Of a DNA stretch of 20,768 bases, positions 1 to 8,909 are shown in pieces (position 1 is the first letter of the stretch; every line of letters starts with the position of its first letter). The stretch covers positions 465,670-486,437 of the forward strand of contig BFEA01000519.1 of assembly GCA_003427395.1 (NCBI GenBank), given 5' to 3'. A model generated the notes under the pieces. The model worked only from the letters and a program-made list of their open reading frames with translations, did no database searches and had not been told where the DNA came from. Source of the stretch: Chara braunii. Taxonomy: Eukaryota; Streptophyta; Charophyceae; Charales; Characeae. Position numbers and translations under genes: made by a program.

Positions 1-8
1 TTTAGTCC

Positions 9-47
9 ACCACTTGCCTCGCCACTTGACCACTTGCCCACTTGCCT
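9..47. repeat. short CACTTGCC-type direct repeats
   Basis: Four or five imperfect copies of a CCACTTGCC-like octamer follow one another at the left edge. The array may continue outside the window. No coding or RNA function is visible. Confidence 0.6.
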
Positions 48-99
48 ATCTTCTAGAAGGTCTACAGCTAAGCTTCCAGAACTCACTAAGACTCCTACG

Positions 100-176
100 C
101 TATAGACCTACAGATCGAACCCCTGCTGTCTATGGACCTACGACAGGTCTACCAACTGCCTACGAATACACAGGTC
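100..176 (-). other. decayed tRNA-like unit (A box and B box), minus strand
   Basis: On the minus strand, 163-146 reads GTAGGCAGTTGGTAGACC, close to the tRNA D-arm/A-box consensus (TAGCTCAGTTGGTAGAGC). About 40 nt downstream, 122-112 reads GGGTTCGATCT, close to the B box GGTTCGANTCC. The spacing fits an internal RNA polymerase III promoter. A CTGTC/GACAG pairing lies where an anticodon stem would be, but its loop is 11 nt and the T-stem does not pair. This is therefore not a functional tRNA gene; it is either a tRNA pseudogene or the head of a tRNA-derived SINE. A full tRNA could not be folded by eye. Confidence 0.4.
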
Positions 177-191
177 ACAGGTTCAATTCTC
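133..191 (+). promoter_or_regulatory. possible plus-strand Pol III A box / B box pair
   Basis: The plus strand carries GGTTCAATTCT at 180-190, a B-box-like motif. It is preceded at 133-149 by TGGACC-N7-GGTC, in which GACC (135-138) and GGTC (146-149) form a perfect 4-bp D-type stem. The A-to-B distance of about 47 nt matches tRNA-type promoters. The segment overlaps the minus-strand tRNA-like unit, so at most one is likely to be real. If real, it could be the head of a SINE whose tail is the LINE 3' end at 306-517. Confidence 0.25.
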
Positions 192-232
192 GGGGTCTAC
201 ACAGATACTGTACATGGGTAGGGTGAGGTCTA

Positions 233-244
233 GGGATCGAACCC
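233..244 (-). promoter_or_regulatory. isolated B-box-like motif
   Basis: The minus strand reads GGGTTCGATCCC, a perfect match to the Pol III B box (GGTTCGANTCC). No convincing A box lies at the expected distance upstream; a weak GCTAGCATGG-like candidate lies near 300. It is the third T-arm-like motif in 140 bp. Confidence 0.3.
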
Positions 245-305
245 TGGGTACTGCATCCGCTACTGCTAAAAGGTGAAAACCGTTTCAAAAGTAGACCATG
301 CTAGC

Positions 306-517
306 TTAGGCAGGGGGTGAGGGGTGGTACATCCTTCCTTCAGGAAGTAATCAATGCCGTCCTTCGGGCCTCCACACCATAAGGGGGAGGAGGGTGTGTG
401 AGGACTCATAATTGTAATAATCCTGTCCGACTTGCCGGTGGAATAGGAACAGGATTGATCCTCCCGAGAATGGAAAACGAGCCAGAACCAAAGGTTCTGT
501 GTTTTTTTTTTTTTTTT
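306..517 (+). mobile_element. solo 3' end of an M1-type LINE (about 212 bp)
   Basis: This stretch is about 80% identical by eye to the reverse complement of 2000-2214, the 3' end of LINE M1. Shared blocks include GGTGAGGGGTGGTACATCC, GGAAGTAATCAATG and AGCCAGAACC. It ends with a CAGAACC/GGTTCTG hairpin (483-489 with 493-499) and a T16 run (502-517). M1 has the same hairpin followed by T5CTTT and then A18. Because only the last 0.2 kb is present, it is either a strongly 5'-truncated LINE insertion or the LINE-derived tail of a SINE. No clear target-site duplication was found. Confidence 0.75.
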
Positions 518-1108
518 GAAAGCGTGACGAAACTAATGATGTTGTGTGTGTGGTTTGTGTAAGTGACATTTGTTCAATAACACATGGGGAGGAACTATAC
601 ATCTGGGGCTTTAAGCTTGATAGTGGGTGTTATGAAATGAGTCTATAAATAATTTAATACTATTATTTAATTTATTTTATTGTTAGTTTTTTGTGCAACA
701 GAAGAGAAGTGGACTGGGAGAAACCCCAAAATGACAAATGAACAAAGTAAACAACAAGGGGAGATGACTGCACAGACTAGGACAGGTGGGGGGGAATGAT
801 ACAAATCAAAACAAGAAAACAAGAAAACAAAAAAGCAAAAAAGCAAAAAAGCAAAAAAGCAAAAAAGCAACAAAGCAAAAAAGCAAAAAAGCAAAAAAAA
901 AAACAAAAAAAAAGCAAAAAAAAAAAGGGGGCCGCACGAAACGTGCGCTAACGAAGCGGCGATAGAGGCGGTGGCGGCGCCCGGTCGTCGTCGGCGGCTG
1001 TGTAGGACGCAACAGCAGGGAATGTAGACGCTGATCCTTTCCACGAGGTGCCTACCCTGCCAGGCACATAGCTATGGCAACAGTGCCCTGGCGTAGCCTA
1101 GCCCTTGA
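518..1108. other. intergenic, AT-rich then GC-rich; no gene seen
   Basis: No supported gene. The segment contains GT-rich and AT-rich DNA, the adenine-rich microsatellite at 808-926, and then an abrupt CpG-rich block (927-1010). A small hairpin GTGCCT-N8-AGGCAC lies near 1048-1068. Long minus-strand open frames here are translations of the microsatellite into low-complexity Phe/Leu/Cys and are not genes. Confidence 0.5.
808..926. repeat. A-rich microsatellite, (AAAAAAGC)n-type
   Basis: About 120 bp of imperfect repeats begins as AAACAAG units and becomes AAAAAAGC units (eight or more), then runs of 9-11 A split by C or GC. This is simple-sequence DNA expanded by slippage. Confidence 0.9.
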
Positions 1109-1453
1109 GTGGGTAGGGAGTGCCTTGCACTCTTACACCAAGGCATCCTGGCAGCTCCACACCTGACCTCCATACCAACCTTCATACCTGACAGGATCTC
1201 GACACCAGAGGAGCCGTCCTTCCCTCAAGCCGTTTGCTGGAAAGGGGGGGCTCCTTTCTCACCATCCAAAGGCCATGCGCTGTACTTTCATGACACACCA
1301 TCTCGACTGCCTCGATCATTAGGGAAAGCATGGAAGGCGGAGCGGCACATCTGGACGCAGTGGGAGAGCGTGCACCTGCAGTGGCAGCACTTCGGCATGT
1401 CCAAGGGCTTCAGCAAGTCTCGTTTGACCAATCTACAACACAAGGTAGTCTGA
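1109..1453 (+). CDS. unrecognised ORF, 114 codons (doubtful)
   Basis: This open frame gives a 114-residue product with a Trp/His/Lys-rich C-terminal half (motif HIWTQWESVHLQWQHFGMSKGF). I do not recognise a family. No signal peptide, membrane segment or zinc motif is evident. A second frame (1330-1542) overlaps and ends in a basic stretch (KGWNKRLASRHSQEW), so the two could be one reading frame split by a frameshift near 1430, or exons. The TATA-like and AATAAA signals lie about 300 bp downstream. It may be a transposon remnant or a chance frame. Confidence 0.2.
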   Translation: MGRECLALLHQGILAAPHLTSIPTFIPDRISTPEEPSFPQAVCWKGGAPFSPSKGHALYFHDTPSRLPRSLGKAWKAERHIWTQWESVHLQWQHFGMSKGFSKSRLTNLQHKVV

Positions 1454-1542
1454 AAGGATGGAATAAGCGCCTTGCATCACGGCACTCGCAGGAATGGCGC
1501 CGTGTTGTATCCAGATATGTTTTTAACTTAGTAATTTTGTAA

Positions 1543-1986
1543 GTCTTCTTCTGCACATCTTGTTTGCATGTAGGCATAGGTTAGGTTAGTTTCGGTAATT
1601 CAGAAGGTCATTCGTTCGCGCATCTAGTCGAGTGATTGCCTCAGGATGCTGAGGTACTCGAATGAAACTGCTAGTCTGTCTCTTTTTCATCCCGTGTGCA
1701 TTTACTTCGTGTTCTGTTCATGATCCCTTCCTTTTCTCACCTAATTTGATTCTTTTGTGGGCTTAATTTCAATCTCGGCTCTTTTGTTCGTATTTTACGG
1801 TAGGATTGTTCCCTTATATAAGTCATTGTTGGCCAAAAATAAATAAAGTTTAGCTCTTCTGTTTTGAACATTGAACCTGGTTGCCTCCGTGGCCATATTC
1901 AGTTATAAAGTCTGGAACATACTTTCCGTTTTTTAGCTGTTTTCTAGGCTAGTCTGTCGTATTTTAGGGTATTGCATTTCTTTGAT
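1543..1986. other. T-rich non-coding stretch upstream of M1 poly(T)
   Basis: No ORF of note. It contains the TATATAAG and AATAAATAAA signals described separately. Its right end is the M1 target-site duplication. Confidence 0.4.
1815..1847 (+). promoter_or_regulatory. TATA-like box followed by overlapping AATAAA signals
   Basis: TATATAAG (1815-1822) is followed 16 nt later by AATAAATAAA (1838-1847), two overlapping canonical poly(A) signals. A TATA box so close to a poly(A) signal is typical of LTRs, where the R region carries both promoter and polyadenylation functions. No second LTR copy, TG..CA borders with duplication, or primer-binding site could be confirmed. Chance in AT-rich DNA is possible. 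Confidence 0.3.
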
Positions 1987-1998
1987 CGCTTAGTTGTC
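1987..1998. repeat. target-site duplication of LINE M1, 3' copy
   Basis: CGCTTAGTTGTC lies directly against the M1 poly(T) (1999-2016). It matches CGCTTAGCTGTC at 9747-9758 in 11 of 12 positions. Twelve base pairs is a normal length for APE-endonuclease LINE target duplications. Confidence 0.6.
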
Positions 1999-2747
1999 TT
2001 TTTTTTTTTTTTTTTTAAAGAAAAATCAGAACCTCTTGGTTCTGGCTCCTGCCATTCTGGGGAGCGACAGTCCGGTTCCTATTCCCCCGGCAAGTCAATG
2101 AATAGTACAAGGTTGACTCACGCACGCTCCTCCCCATTATGGTTGAGAGGCCCAAGTGGACAGCATTGATTACTTCCAGTAGGAAGGATGTACCACCCCT
2201 CACCCCAGCCTAAGTTAGCCTATTGTAGCTAGTCCTAGGTGTGTGTTTGCAGTATTTAGTAGAGCTTTGTATGCCTATTTTGTCACTAATTGCTCCTCTC
2301 AGCTGTATAGCTGTCAATTAAGCACGTGTGTCTAGAGCAAACTGCAACAGTTACTGTTGATCTCTGCTGATTTCGCCAGAAACCCAGAACTTTGGGCTTT
2401 CCTTCCTCCAGGAGTGTCTGCTGTCCGGGCTTGTGTGTGCTCCTGCGTTTTAGAGCCTTCAAACCTGTCCTCTATCCCGGGTCTGCCTGTTTCTGGCTTT
2501 TTAAGTCTGTTGCTGTGTCTTTTTGGTCTAAAACCCTAAACCCTCTATGGTGTCTTCCTCTCGGGTTTCTCTAGTCGTCTATTTTTTACTTTTCGGGTTT
2601 GATTGAAATTAGGCTCCTTCTCCGCTATTTTGCTATGGGGCTGTCTGTTTTACTCGGCTAGCTAGGGAAGTGCTGGTGTGGACTACTGTTTTTCACTTTT
2701 TGCTCTGTAAGCTGTTATTCTGTCTTCCGTATCTTGGACTTGGCTAG
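1999..2747 (-). other. M1 3' UTR with terminal stem-loop and A18 tail
   Basis: This is the non-coding end of M1. The last 215 bp (2214-2000) is the part shared with the solo copy at 306-517. Near the end CAGAACC (2027-2033) pairs perfectly with GGTTCTG (2038-2044) around a 4-nt loop. On the minus strand the hairpin is followed by T5, CTTT and A18. The hairpin is conserved in the solo copy, which suggests it is part of the 3' signal recognised by the RT. The inner part (2215-2747) holds the telomere-like motif and no other clear feature. Confidence 0.65.
2531..2544 (+). other. two plant-type telomere repeat units (AAACCCTAAACCCT)
   Basis: Exactly two CCCTAAA-type units are present. In plants, AAACCCTAA (telo-box) occurs in promoters and interstitially. 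Two units are too few for a telomere. The motif is weak support for a green-lineage host. Confidence 0.4.
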
Positions 2748-3046
2748 TTAGGGGTGGGAAAGGGTAATCTCTTCGTGCTCTCTAATGTCTAAGGTATTAC
2801 ATGTGTGTTCTTGTGCGATCTGGGAGTCCTCCCATAATGTGAATACAATTTCTTTCCCTTTTAGTTTTCCTATCCTTCCGTTGGCCAGTACTAGGTCTTC
2901 AAATTTTCATTTGTGTTCTATTGCTTTGTCTTCCTCTCTTTCCATTTTTAGTTTGGTCCTTTTCCATTGTATGTGGTATTCGGTTTCTATCTGTGTTTGG
3001 ATGGAGGGCCAAGCTTCTCTTGTGTGCATTGGTGTCTTGCCCAGGG
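2748..3046 (-). pseudogene. M1 ORF2, C-terminal end (downstream of the M2 insertion)
   Basis: This is a coding-like frame of about 100 codons with a single in-frame TGA (2907-2909) and a terminal TAA (2748-2750). It begins with KTLGKTPMHTREAW, in frame with the end of the upstream M1 part once M2 and one target-site copy are removed. It is rich in Lys/Glu (QWKRTKLKMEREEDKAIEHK), matching the Lys-rich C-terminal segment of P ORF2 (QELLTRWQKVKSQLDL). It is therefore the displaced tail of M1 ORF2, not a separate gene. Confidence 0.65.
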
Positions 3047-3050
3047 TTTT
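3043..3050. repeat. target-site duplication of M2, 3' copy
   Basis: AGGGTTTT here, merging into the M2 poly(T), matches AGGGTTTTT at 4897-4905. The T part is ambiguous because it joins the tail. Confidence 0.5.
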
Positions 3051-3182
3051 TTTTTTTTTTTTTTTCAAAACACCCCTGCCGTTGCTAGTGGTGCTGGTAA
3101 GAGCAGACACCACTAGCACCTGGGGGGGAGGCCCCATCTATTGGTGGGGGGCATCACCTGCTGGAAACGGGTCCAGCGTCCC
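3047..3182 (-). other. M2 3' tail with two stem-loops, shared with P
   Basis: The last 136 bp of M2 aligns with 19532-19673 of P. Stem-loop 1: GCTGGA/TCCAGC (3160-3165 with 3172-3177, 6-nt loop). Stem-loop 2: TGCTAGTGGTG/CACCACTAGCA (3083-3093 with 3108-3118, perfect 11 bp, 14-nt loop). Upstream, AGGGTAATCAATGCTGG is also shared. Conserved structured tails next to poly(A) are typical of LINEs whose RT recognises its own RNA end. Confidence 0.75.
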
Positions 3183-3302
3183 ATGTACAAAATGAATGTT
3201 GGGATACATCTGAAAAAGATTGCGGGGGGGCCTTCCAGCATTGATTACCCTGAAATCCAGGGGATTGACTGAGCAGGGCCTTAGAGAGGAGGGGGAAACA
3301 CA

Positions 3303-4896
3303 TCACCCTGGACCTGCCACTGCGCACTGATTCCTCCCGCCCCTAACTGGCTCCCCCCTACTCCTTGACCAGGGAAAAATGCTTGGGAAATTTAGTAGAG
3401 AATAACCTCCCCGGGGGGCTCCGGAGGGCCATTTCTTATCAGAGTATGAGTTAGTAGAAGATGGGATAACAGACTTGCTCAGCCAGGACAGGATTTCAGC
3501 CAGGGAGAGGGCATGGGGGGGAAAGGGGTTGGGGAAATCCGAGGGGTGACGGAGTGGGAATGAGGGTTCAATGTTTGTCCAGTCATTAAAACGTAGGCGA
3601 TAGTCTCTCCTCTCTTCCAAATCCCACTGTCCCTTTCCCTTGTCACCGCTCCATTCTACTTTCGCAATTCATCCTTCTCCCTCCCCTCCCACCCAGTCTT
3701 TGCAAAAGTTTGTGATCCGTCTCCTGACATCTCCTACCTGTTTAAGGAGGTCTAACTGTGCTTTTGTGTCTAGCCATCTCTATGTGAGACCGAAGTGTAT
3801 CTGCTGCTGAATCTGTTCAGTGATTTCCGATTCTTCTACTCTCACCTTTTCCATGTCCAAAGTACATCTTTGCCACCATAGTGCCCATACTACTGCTCTT
3901 CTCCCGAGGTTGTACATGTTTTTTATGAAGCTTGTAGCTGCTTCTGCCTGCGGCCAATGACCGGCCAGAATGGCTTGCCACGACCAGGGCCAGGGGGTTC
4001 TGGGTTCCATCTTTCTCCAGATGTGATCCCATCATCTCCATATGAATTGGGCTATCGGGCATTGTATGAAGATATGTTCAATGGTTTCCGCCTTCCTATG
4101 GAATGGAAAAAGGCGCTGATACCGTTGGCACATTGGGAGCAGCAAGCCTTTTTGTTCTAAGTTAGTGTGGTCCGTTAGCCAGTCATTAGTTGGTAGACAA
4201 CGGTGGGCAATCTGCCATTGCAGGGATGTGATTTTCATAGGGTTTGCTTTTGTTCTTGAAACCATTTGATGGGCAACAGGAGAGAGTGATCCACATTCAG
4301 GTGCGTGGCCCATCGGTCGTTTACTATGTCCCTCAACCTTCTTTTAGGTTTGAGCATTTTGTAGGCTGATTTGGCCGTCAGCTGATGGATGCTGATACGT
4401 TTCGTAGTGCGTCCTCCCCTCCTCTGGGAGGGATCCCATGTCCAATCTGTCGGATCCAGGGTCAAATCCTGGATTGGTTTGAGAGGCTGGAACACCACCT
4501 TCTGTCCTTTCTCTTCTAGGATTCTCACCCGGTACACAAAAGTTTTCTTCTGCCATTGAAAGGGGGATGTGCTGCCTTGGAGAGTGCCTGCACTAGTGAT
4601 TGTATAGCTTTCCACTAAGATAGAACGGGGTGAAGCCATGTGTATCAGACCTACCCTATGTGGAGACTCTGTACTTGCTACCCAGTCACCTTCTTTTAGG
4701 ATGGGGCCTCGTTTAAGGGTTTGGTACCAGGCAACGAGATAGCTTCAATCAGGTTATTCAAGTGCTCGTCCACGTGGTGGCAGTAACGTAAGATTCCTCG
4801 CATTTGATCCCCTGTTTTCTAGTCCTTTCTATCTTTGTCCCAAAGATCCCCAACTCTAAGCACCCCTGACACCGTTTTTTCCATATGTTTCATAAA
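3303..4896 (-). pseudogene. M2 ORF2 remnant (C-terminal third)
   Basis: Several minus-strand frames together cover the end of a LINE ORF2. They are 4896-4640 (LRVGDLWDKD, then ILRYCHHVDEHLNNL), 4639-4235, 4313-4032, 4010-3780 (GRRAVVWALWWQRC) and 3620-3303 (RDYRLRFNDWTNIEPSFPLR). Each has a counterpart in P in the same order. The zf-RVT-like motif lies at about 4130-4055: CQRY...IEHIFIQC, where the second Cys of a C-x2-C pair is Tyr. Frameshifts and stops separate the frames. No RT or endonuclease part is present because of 5' truncation. Confidence 0.8.
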
Positions 4897-4905
4897 AGGG
4901 TTTTT
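4897..4905. repeat. target-site duplication of M2, 5' copy
   Basis: AGGGTTTTT within M1 ORF2 (minus strand AAAAACCCT, encoding ..K-T-L). The same codons AAA ACC CT recur right after the M2 poly(A), so M1 reads ..GSLRKTL | GKTPMH.. in one frame. Confidence 0.55.
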
Positions 4906-7900
4906 CGTAGGCTCCCACAAAGAAGGGATTCTGTGAGCGACCATGAGTCAGACTCTCCCTGTCTCGTTAGCCAAAACAGGGGGGCGTCTGGGAATGCTTT
5001 GTTTGTGATTCTTTGCCAGACAACTTCGGCCAGCTGCCATAATTGTCTTACTCTTTGGTAGCTCGGGAAGAAATGGAGAATGTCCTCTTTATTTTCTTCC
5101 CTTTAGTTGGCACATAGTTCCTTCAGGGCGTTTCTATCTTGCATTCTTCGTCTGGGATTGAGCCATACGTTTGTTGGGACCACGAGATACCAGATTAGCC
5201 GTTGGAGGCTTTTGAAGCCTGGTGGTCTAAGTGTTGCCAGCTTTCCCCATGGAATGTTCGTGAAGTGTTTGGGATTCACTTCTAGGTGTTTCCACCATCT
5301 TTCGACTATTACTGTATTAGATGGTTCCGACCTTTTCCTCAGTCTGTGCCCTAATCTCGTAGTATAGTCCAGTAGGTTGGTTCTCCGACTCACTCTTAGC
5401 CTTCCTTGTTTGAGATTCCTGGCCCATTCTACTGGATCTACTTCTAGGTCCTGTAACGGGGTCAGCAGGTGGTAGATGGTTAGGGATTATTGCTCCACTA
5501 CTCTTATTTTCCTTAGCAAGTCTCTTTTTATTACTACTTGGGATTCTGGTTTGTTTGAGAGGTTACAAAAGTTTGTTCCTGGATTCTCTATTTCGTGGGA
5601 AGAGAAGCGAAGCCAATTAGATCAGCCTTCCTCTATGTCCTCATAGTGGAAAGCTTGGAGTGGGTTTTTCAGAGTCGTTGAGTACCGCCCATTCACCGGG
5701 GTTCCAGAGGAAGCCTTTCCATAGTAACTCGGACCATTCGTGCGGTATCGAGTTATATATTACTTGTAGGTTCCTTGTCAGGTTATGACAACCTTTTAGT
5801 TTCTATCTTAGTTGTGCTTCTATCATCCATTCTCTTGATGTGTCATTCCAGATGTGTTTGAATAGCCATACTCTTTTTTCGAGCCAGTTGCCCCATTTGG
5901 TATCCTTGTCGGTGAGGGTGAAGGGTACCCCTTCCAAGTTGACTATGTCTGGATTGCAAAAGATGGTTGCCTTAGTACTTCTTCTTTGTTGGTGGGTCTT
6001 CTGACCTTTGCAGGGAAGATTTCCTTCCATGATTTACATTGTTTCTGCTAGAAGATTAGGCGTGAATTGAGTCTTAATGTTGACCTCTCTGTTCTTGTTG
6101 TTTTCATGGCCCATGTCTGGATAAATTGTTCTAGGGCTAGTGGCCTTCATGGGAGGCTTGGGCGAGAGATTAGTTTAAGGATCCATTTCGCTTGTAAGGT
6201 CTTAATTTGCAGTGGAGGGTCAATGATTCCAAGACCTCCCTCGTGTTTCTTGGTTGTGACGTGTTGCCAGGCTACTTTACAGATGAAGTTGGTTCTGGTC
6301 GGATTTCCGGTCCACAGGTAGGCCGAAGCCTTCCTCTTCAGTACTTTAAGAGCACCTTCTTCTGGGGTCCAAGAGGCTGCTACTAACCTCGTCATAGAAA
6401 AGACTGAAGCATTGAGTACTAGTGCTCTTCTGTATAAGGAGGTGTGGACCTTCGTCCAGTCGCCTAGTCTGTCTGTCTGACTCTGTCATTTTAGCTAGGA
6501 GGTTGGCTGTCATGTTGTTCATTGTGCCTTGGTCTGAGACCTGTATGCCTAAAAAACGCAAGGGGTCACTTAATTCAACCCATAGTAGGCCCTCAGGGGA
6601 GGAGGGTGGTTTATCTATTGTTCCCTCTACCAGCCACCAACCTATCGTCTTTTGTCAATTGACTTTCATTTCTGATGCTAACTGAAATGCCTGCATGGTT
6701 CTTGTGAGGGCTTCAAGGGATGAGTTAGATGCTCTGACTAATACGGTCAGGTCATTCGCAAATAGGATTGTGGTGGGTATTTGTGGGTGTTTGTTTCCTC
6801 TTGGGTGCTCTTCTGAGAGTCTGTGTATGGATGGGTCTTTGCTTAGGAAGGATGCAATTGCCTCCATTATGAAAAGAAAGATGGGGACGGCGAGCGGGCC
6901 TCCTTGTCTGACAGATCTGGACATACGATATGTATTGGAGATGTGGTCGTTAACTTGTACCGCCCCATGTGCGTTGTTGTAGAGGACTCTGACCCATCTG
7001 TGGAACATCGGGCCTACTCCCATATTTTTCATACATTGTTGTAGGAGGTCCCAATTCACCTGATCATATGCTTTCTCGAAGTCAAAGAAGAGAATGTTTG
7101 CGTTCATTTTTTTATCTTTGATTGTTCTTACCGATTCTGCTAGAGTCCTTACATTGTCTAAGATGAATCTTCCTGGTATGAAACCCGTTTGATGTATGTG
7201 GAAACACTTTTTAGTGATTGTGTTGATCAAACTTGATCTTGTTCGCGAGTAGTTTTGCTAGTATCTTGTATGCTACTATTAAGAGGGTAATGGGTCTATA
7301 GTTTGTTATATCTGTTGGATCGCCCTTTTTGTATAATAGGGATACTATTCCCGTGCTGAGATATTTTCCCATACTTTCCTCCTACCACACTTTCTCAAGG
7401 AAATTTGTATATTCTACTCCTAGTATGTCCCAGTATTGTATCCAAAATTCCTTTGATAGTCCGTCTTGGCCCGACGTTTTTCCTGGTTTCATGGACTTAA
7501 GAGCTTGTAGGACCTCTTCCGATTGTATTGGTCTGTTCAGATAGTCTGGCCATTCTTTGGTAAGAGTCTTGTCTAAGTGTTTCATGAAGGATTCTCTTGC
7601 GTCTTTGACTCTCCTTGGGGTTGGGTTATCTGTTTTGGATGAATAGAGGTTTCTGTAGAAATTCTCCGCTATTTCCAACATGCGTTTCGGGTTTGATGTG
7701 GGTCCCTTTTCATCTTTTAGTTGTTGGATGGTTGAGTTTCTCCCCCTTGCTTTGATCCTTTGGAAGAAGTGTTTTGTCATCCTTTCTCCTTCTTCCCATT
7801 CTTTTATCCTTGCTCTCATTCTTAGGTCGTTAGTCTTCCAAATGTGCCAACTGTGCAGTTCATTTCTTGCTCTTGTCCATACTTCTTCGTAAAGTGTCTC

Positions 7901-8909
7901 TGTTGGATGCTGGATTTGATTTTTTTCCACTACTGCCATTGCTGCTTTGGTTCCTACGGGCTGCTATGATTCTAGATGCTTTGGAAGCTGTTGTTGAAAT
8001 GTTAACTATTAGGCTGGGGAAGTCTAGATGCTCTTGGTCGCTGTCAATGCATGCTTGTACTACTGCTTTTTTCATTTCCCTTTGCTTTAGGAGTGAGTTG
8101 TTTATCTTGAAAAAGTTGGAACCTTTTCTCAGGCCCGGGTCGAATGCTAGATCTAGGAAGATTGGGCTGTGGTGCAGCCCGTTGTGGTGCGGTATCTTCC
8201 CTATTCCTAAATCGAGCACAGTGCCCTGTAGAGTGTTACCCACCAGGAAGTAGTCTAGGCGGGAGCTTGTGATGTGCGGGCTTCTGTTCCTTTCCTATAG
8301 GTGAAGGCTCTGGCCTCTAGGTGGAGTAGGCTGAATGGGTCTTAAAGGTTTTTTTCTAGTATTAGTGTTTGAATTGCCATTGATTCTAACATTGCTGTGT
8401 TTTCTCTGTCTGTTCCAGCCACTGAGAGCCAGTCTATGGATGGGTCTAGAGTTGTGTTCCAATCACCTACCATGGTGATATGTTTTTGTTGATTACACTT
8501 CTACGTGATTTCTTGTAGGAAGTCCTGTCTTTGAGTCGGGTCATTTGGTGCATACACTGTGATGAGCCGTAATTCCTCCTCTTTTAGGGAGAAGAGTGCT
8601 TCTACTCATCTTCCCCGTTCCTGGTCGCTCTGAAAGGTGAGCTGGTTGATATTCTTGGACGCTCTTGATCTTCCATGAAGTATTATTGTTGTTCCAGCTG
8701 TGGGGCGAGGAGCGTGTGCCCAGTGAGAGTCTTTAACCCATTTTAGTTTTGCTAATATCCTATCTCTTATCTTGTTGTGTTCCTGTGTATTTCTTGCAGG
8801 CAGATTATGTCAGGGGGTTCGTTGAGAACCAACCTAGGTCCTCTATGACGTTGTCCCATTTGTCTGTTATGGAAAGTATAGCAGCTAGTCCATTCACGTT
8901 CCATGACAT
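4897..8909 (-). pseudogene. M1 ORF2: APE endonuclease, reverse transcriptase, zf-RVT (broken)
   Basis: This is the LINE replication protein, which nicks target DNA and reverse-transcribes the LINE RNA there. The start at 8909 is chosen because MSWNVNGL is the standard APE N-terminus. Endonuclease motifs: ICLQE, VYAPN (about 8557-8543), GDWN (8468-8457), RLDYFLV (about 8265-8246) and a HHSP block near 8170. RT motifs: GQDGLSKEFW, NYRPITLL (about 7300), FFDFEKAYD and FANDL (6762-6751). The canonical FADD has become FAND (AAT for GAT), which removes a catalytic Asp. The zf-RVT-like end lies at about 5190-5030. At least six frame changes and several stops are present. The frame 5393-4899 runs into M2 and resumes at 3046. 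The protein is related to P ORF2 along its whole length but clearly more diverged than M2. Confidence 0.85.

Larger units (their letters stand above)
3047..4896 (-). mobile_element. LINE M2, 5'-truncated (1.85 kb), inserted into M1 ORF2
   Basis: This minus-strand LINE fragment carries only the C-terminal third of ORF2, the 3' UTR and an A19 tail (3047-3065). Its protein and its 3' tail match element P rather than M1. In the zf-RVT region 23 of 31 residues are identical to P. Its left and right borders coincide with AGGGTTTT duplications and with a jump between two non-contiguous parts of M1 ORF2. Severe 5' truncation is usual for LINE insertions. It is younger than M1, because it sits inside it. 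Confidence 0.8.

Noticed and set aside
100-176. Functional tRNA gene
   Set aside because: The D-arm has a deletion, the anticodon loop is 11 nt, and the T and acceptor stems do not pair.
808-926. Possible CRISPR-like or regularly spaced repeat array
   Set aside because: The units are contiguous simple sequence with no unique spacers, in a eukaryotic setting.
667-1044. Minus-strand open frames with long Phe/Leu/Cys stretches that look membrane-like
   Set aside because: They are direct translations of the AAAAAAGC microsatellite; the composition follows the repeat, not a protein family.
2531-2544. Telomere
   Set aside because: There are only two repeat units, within LINE-derived sequence.
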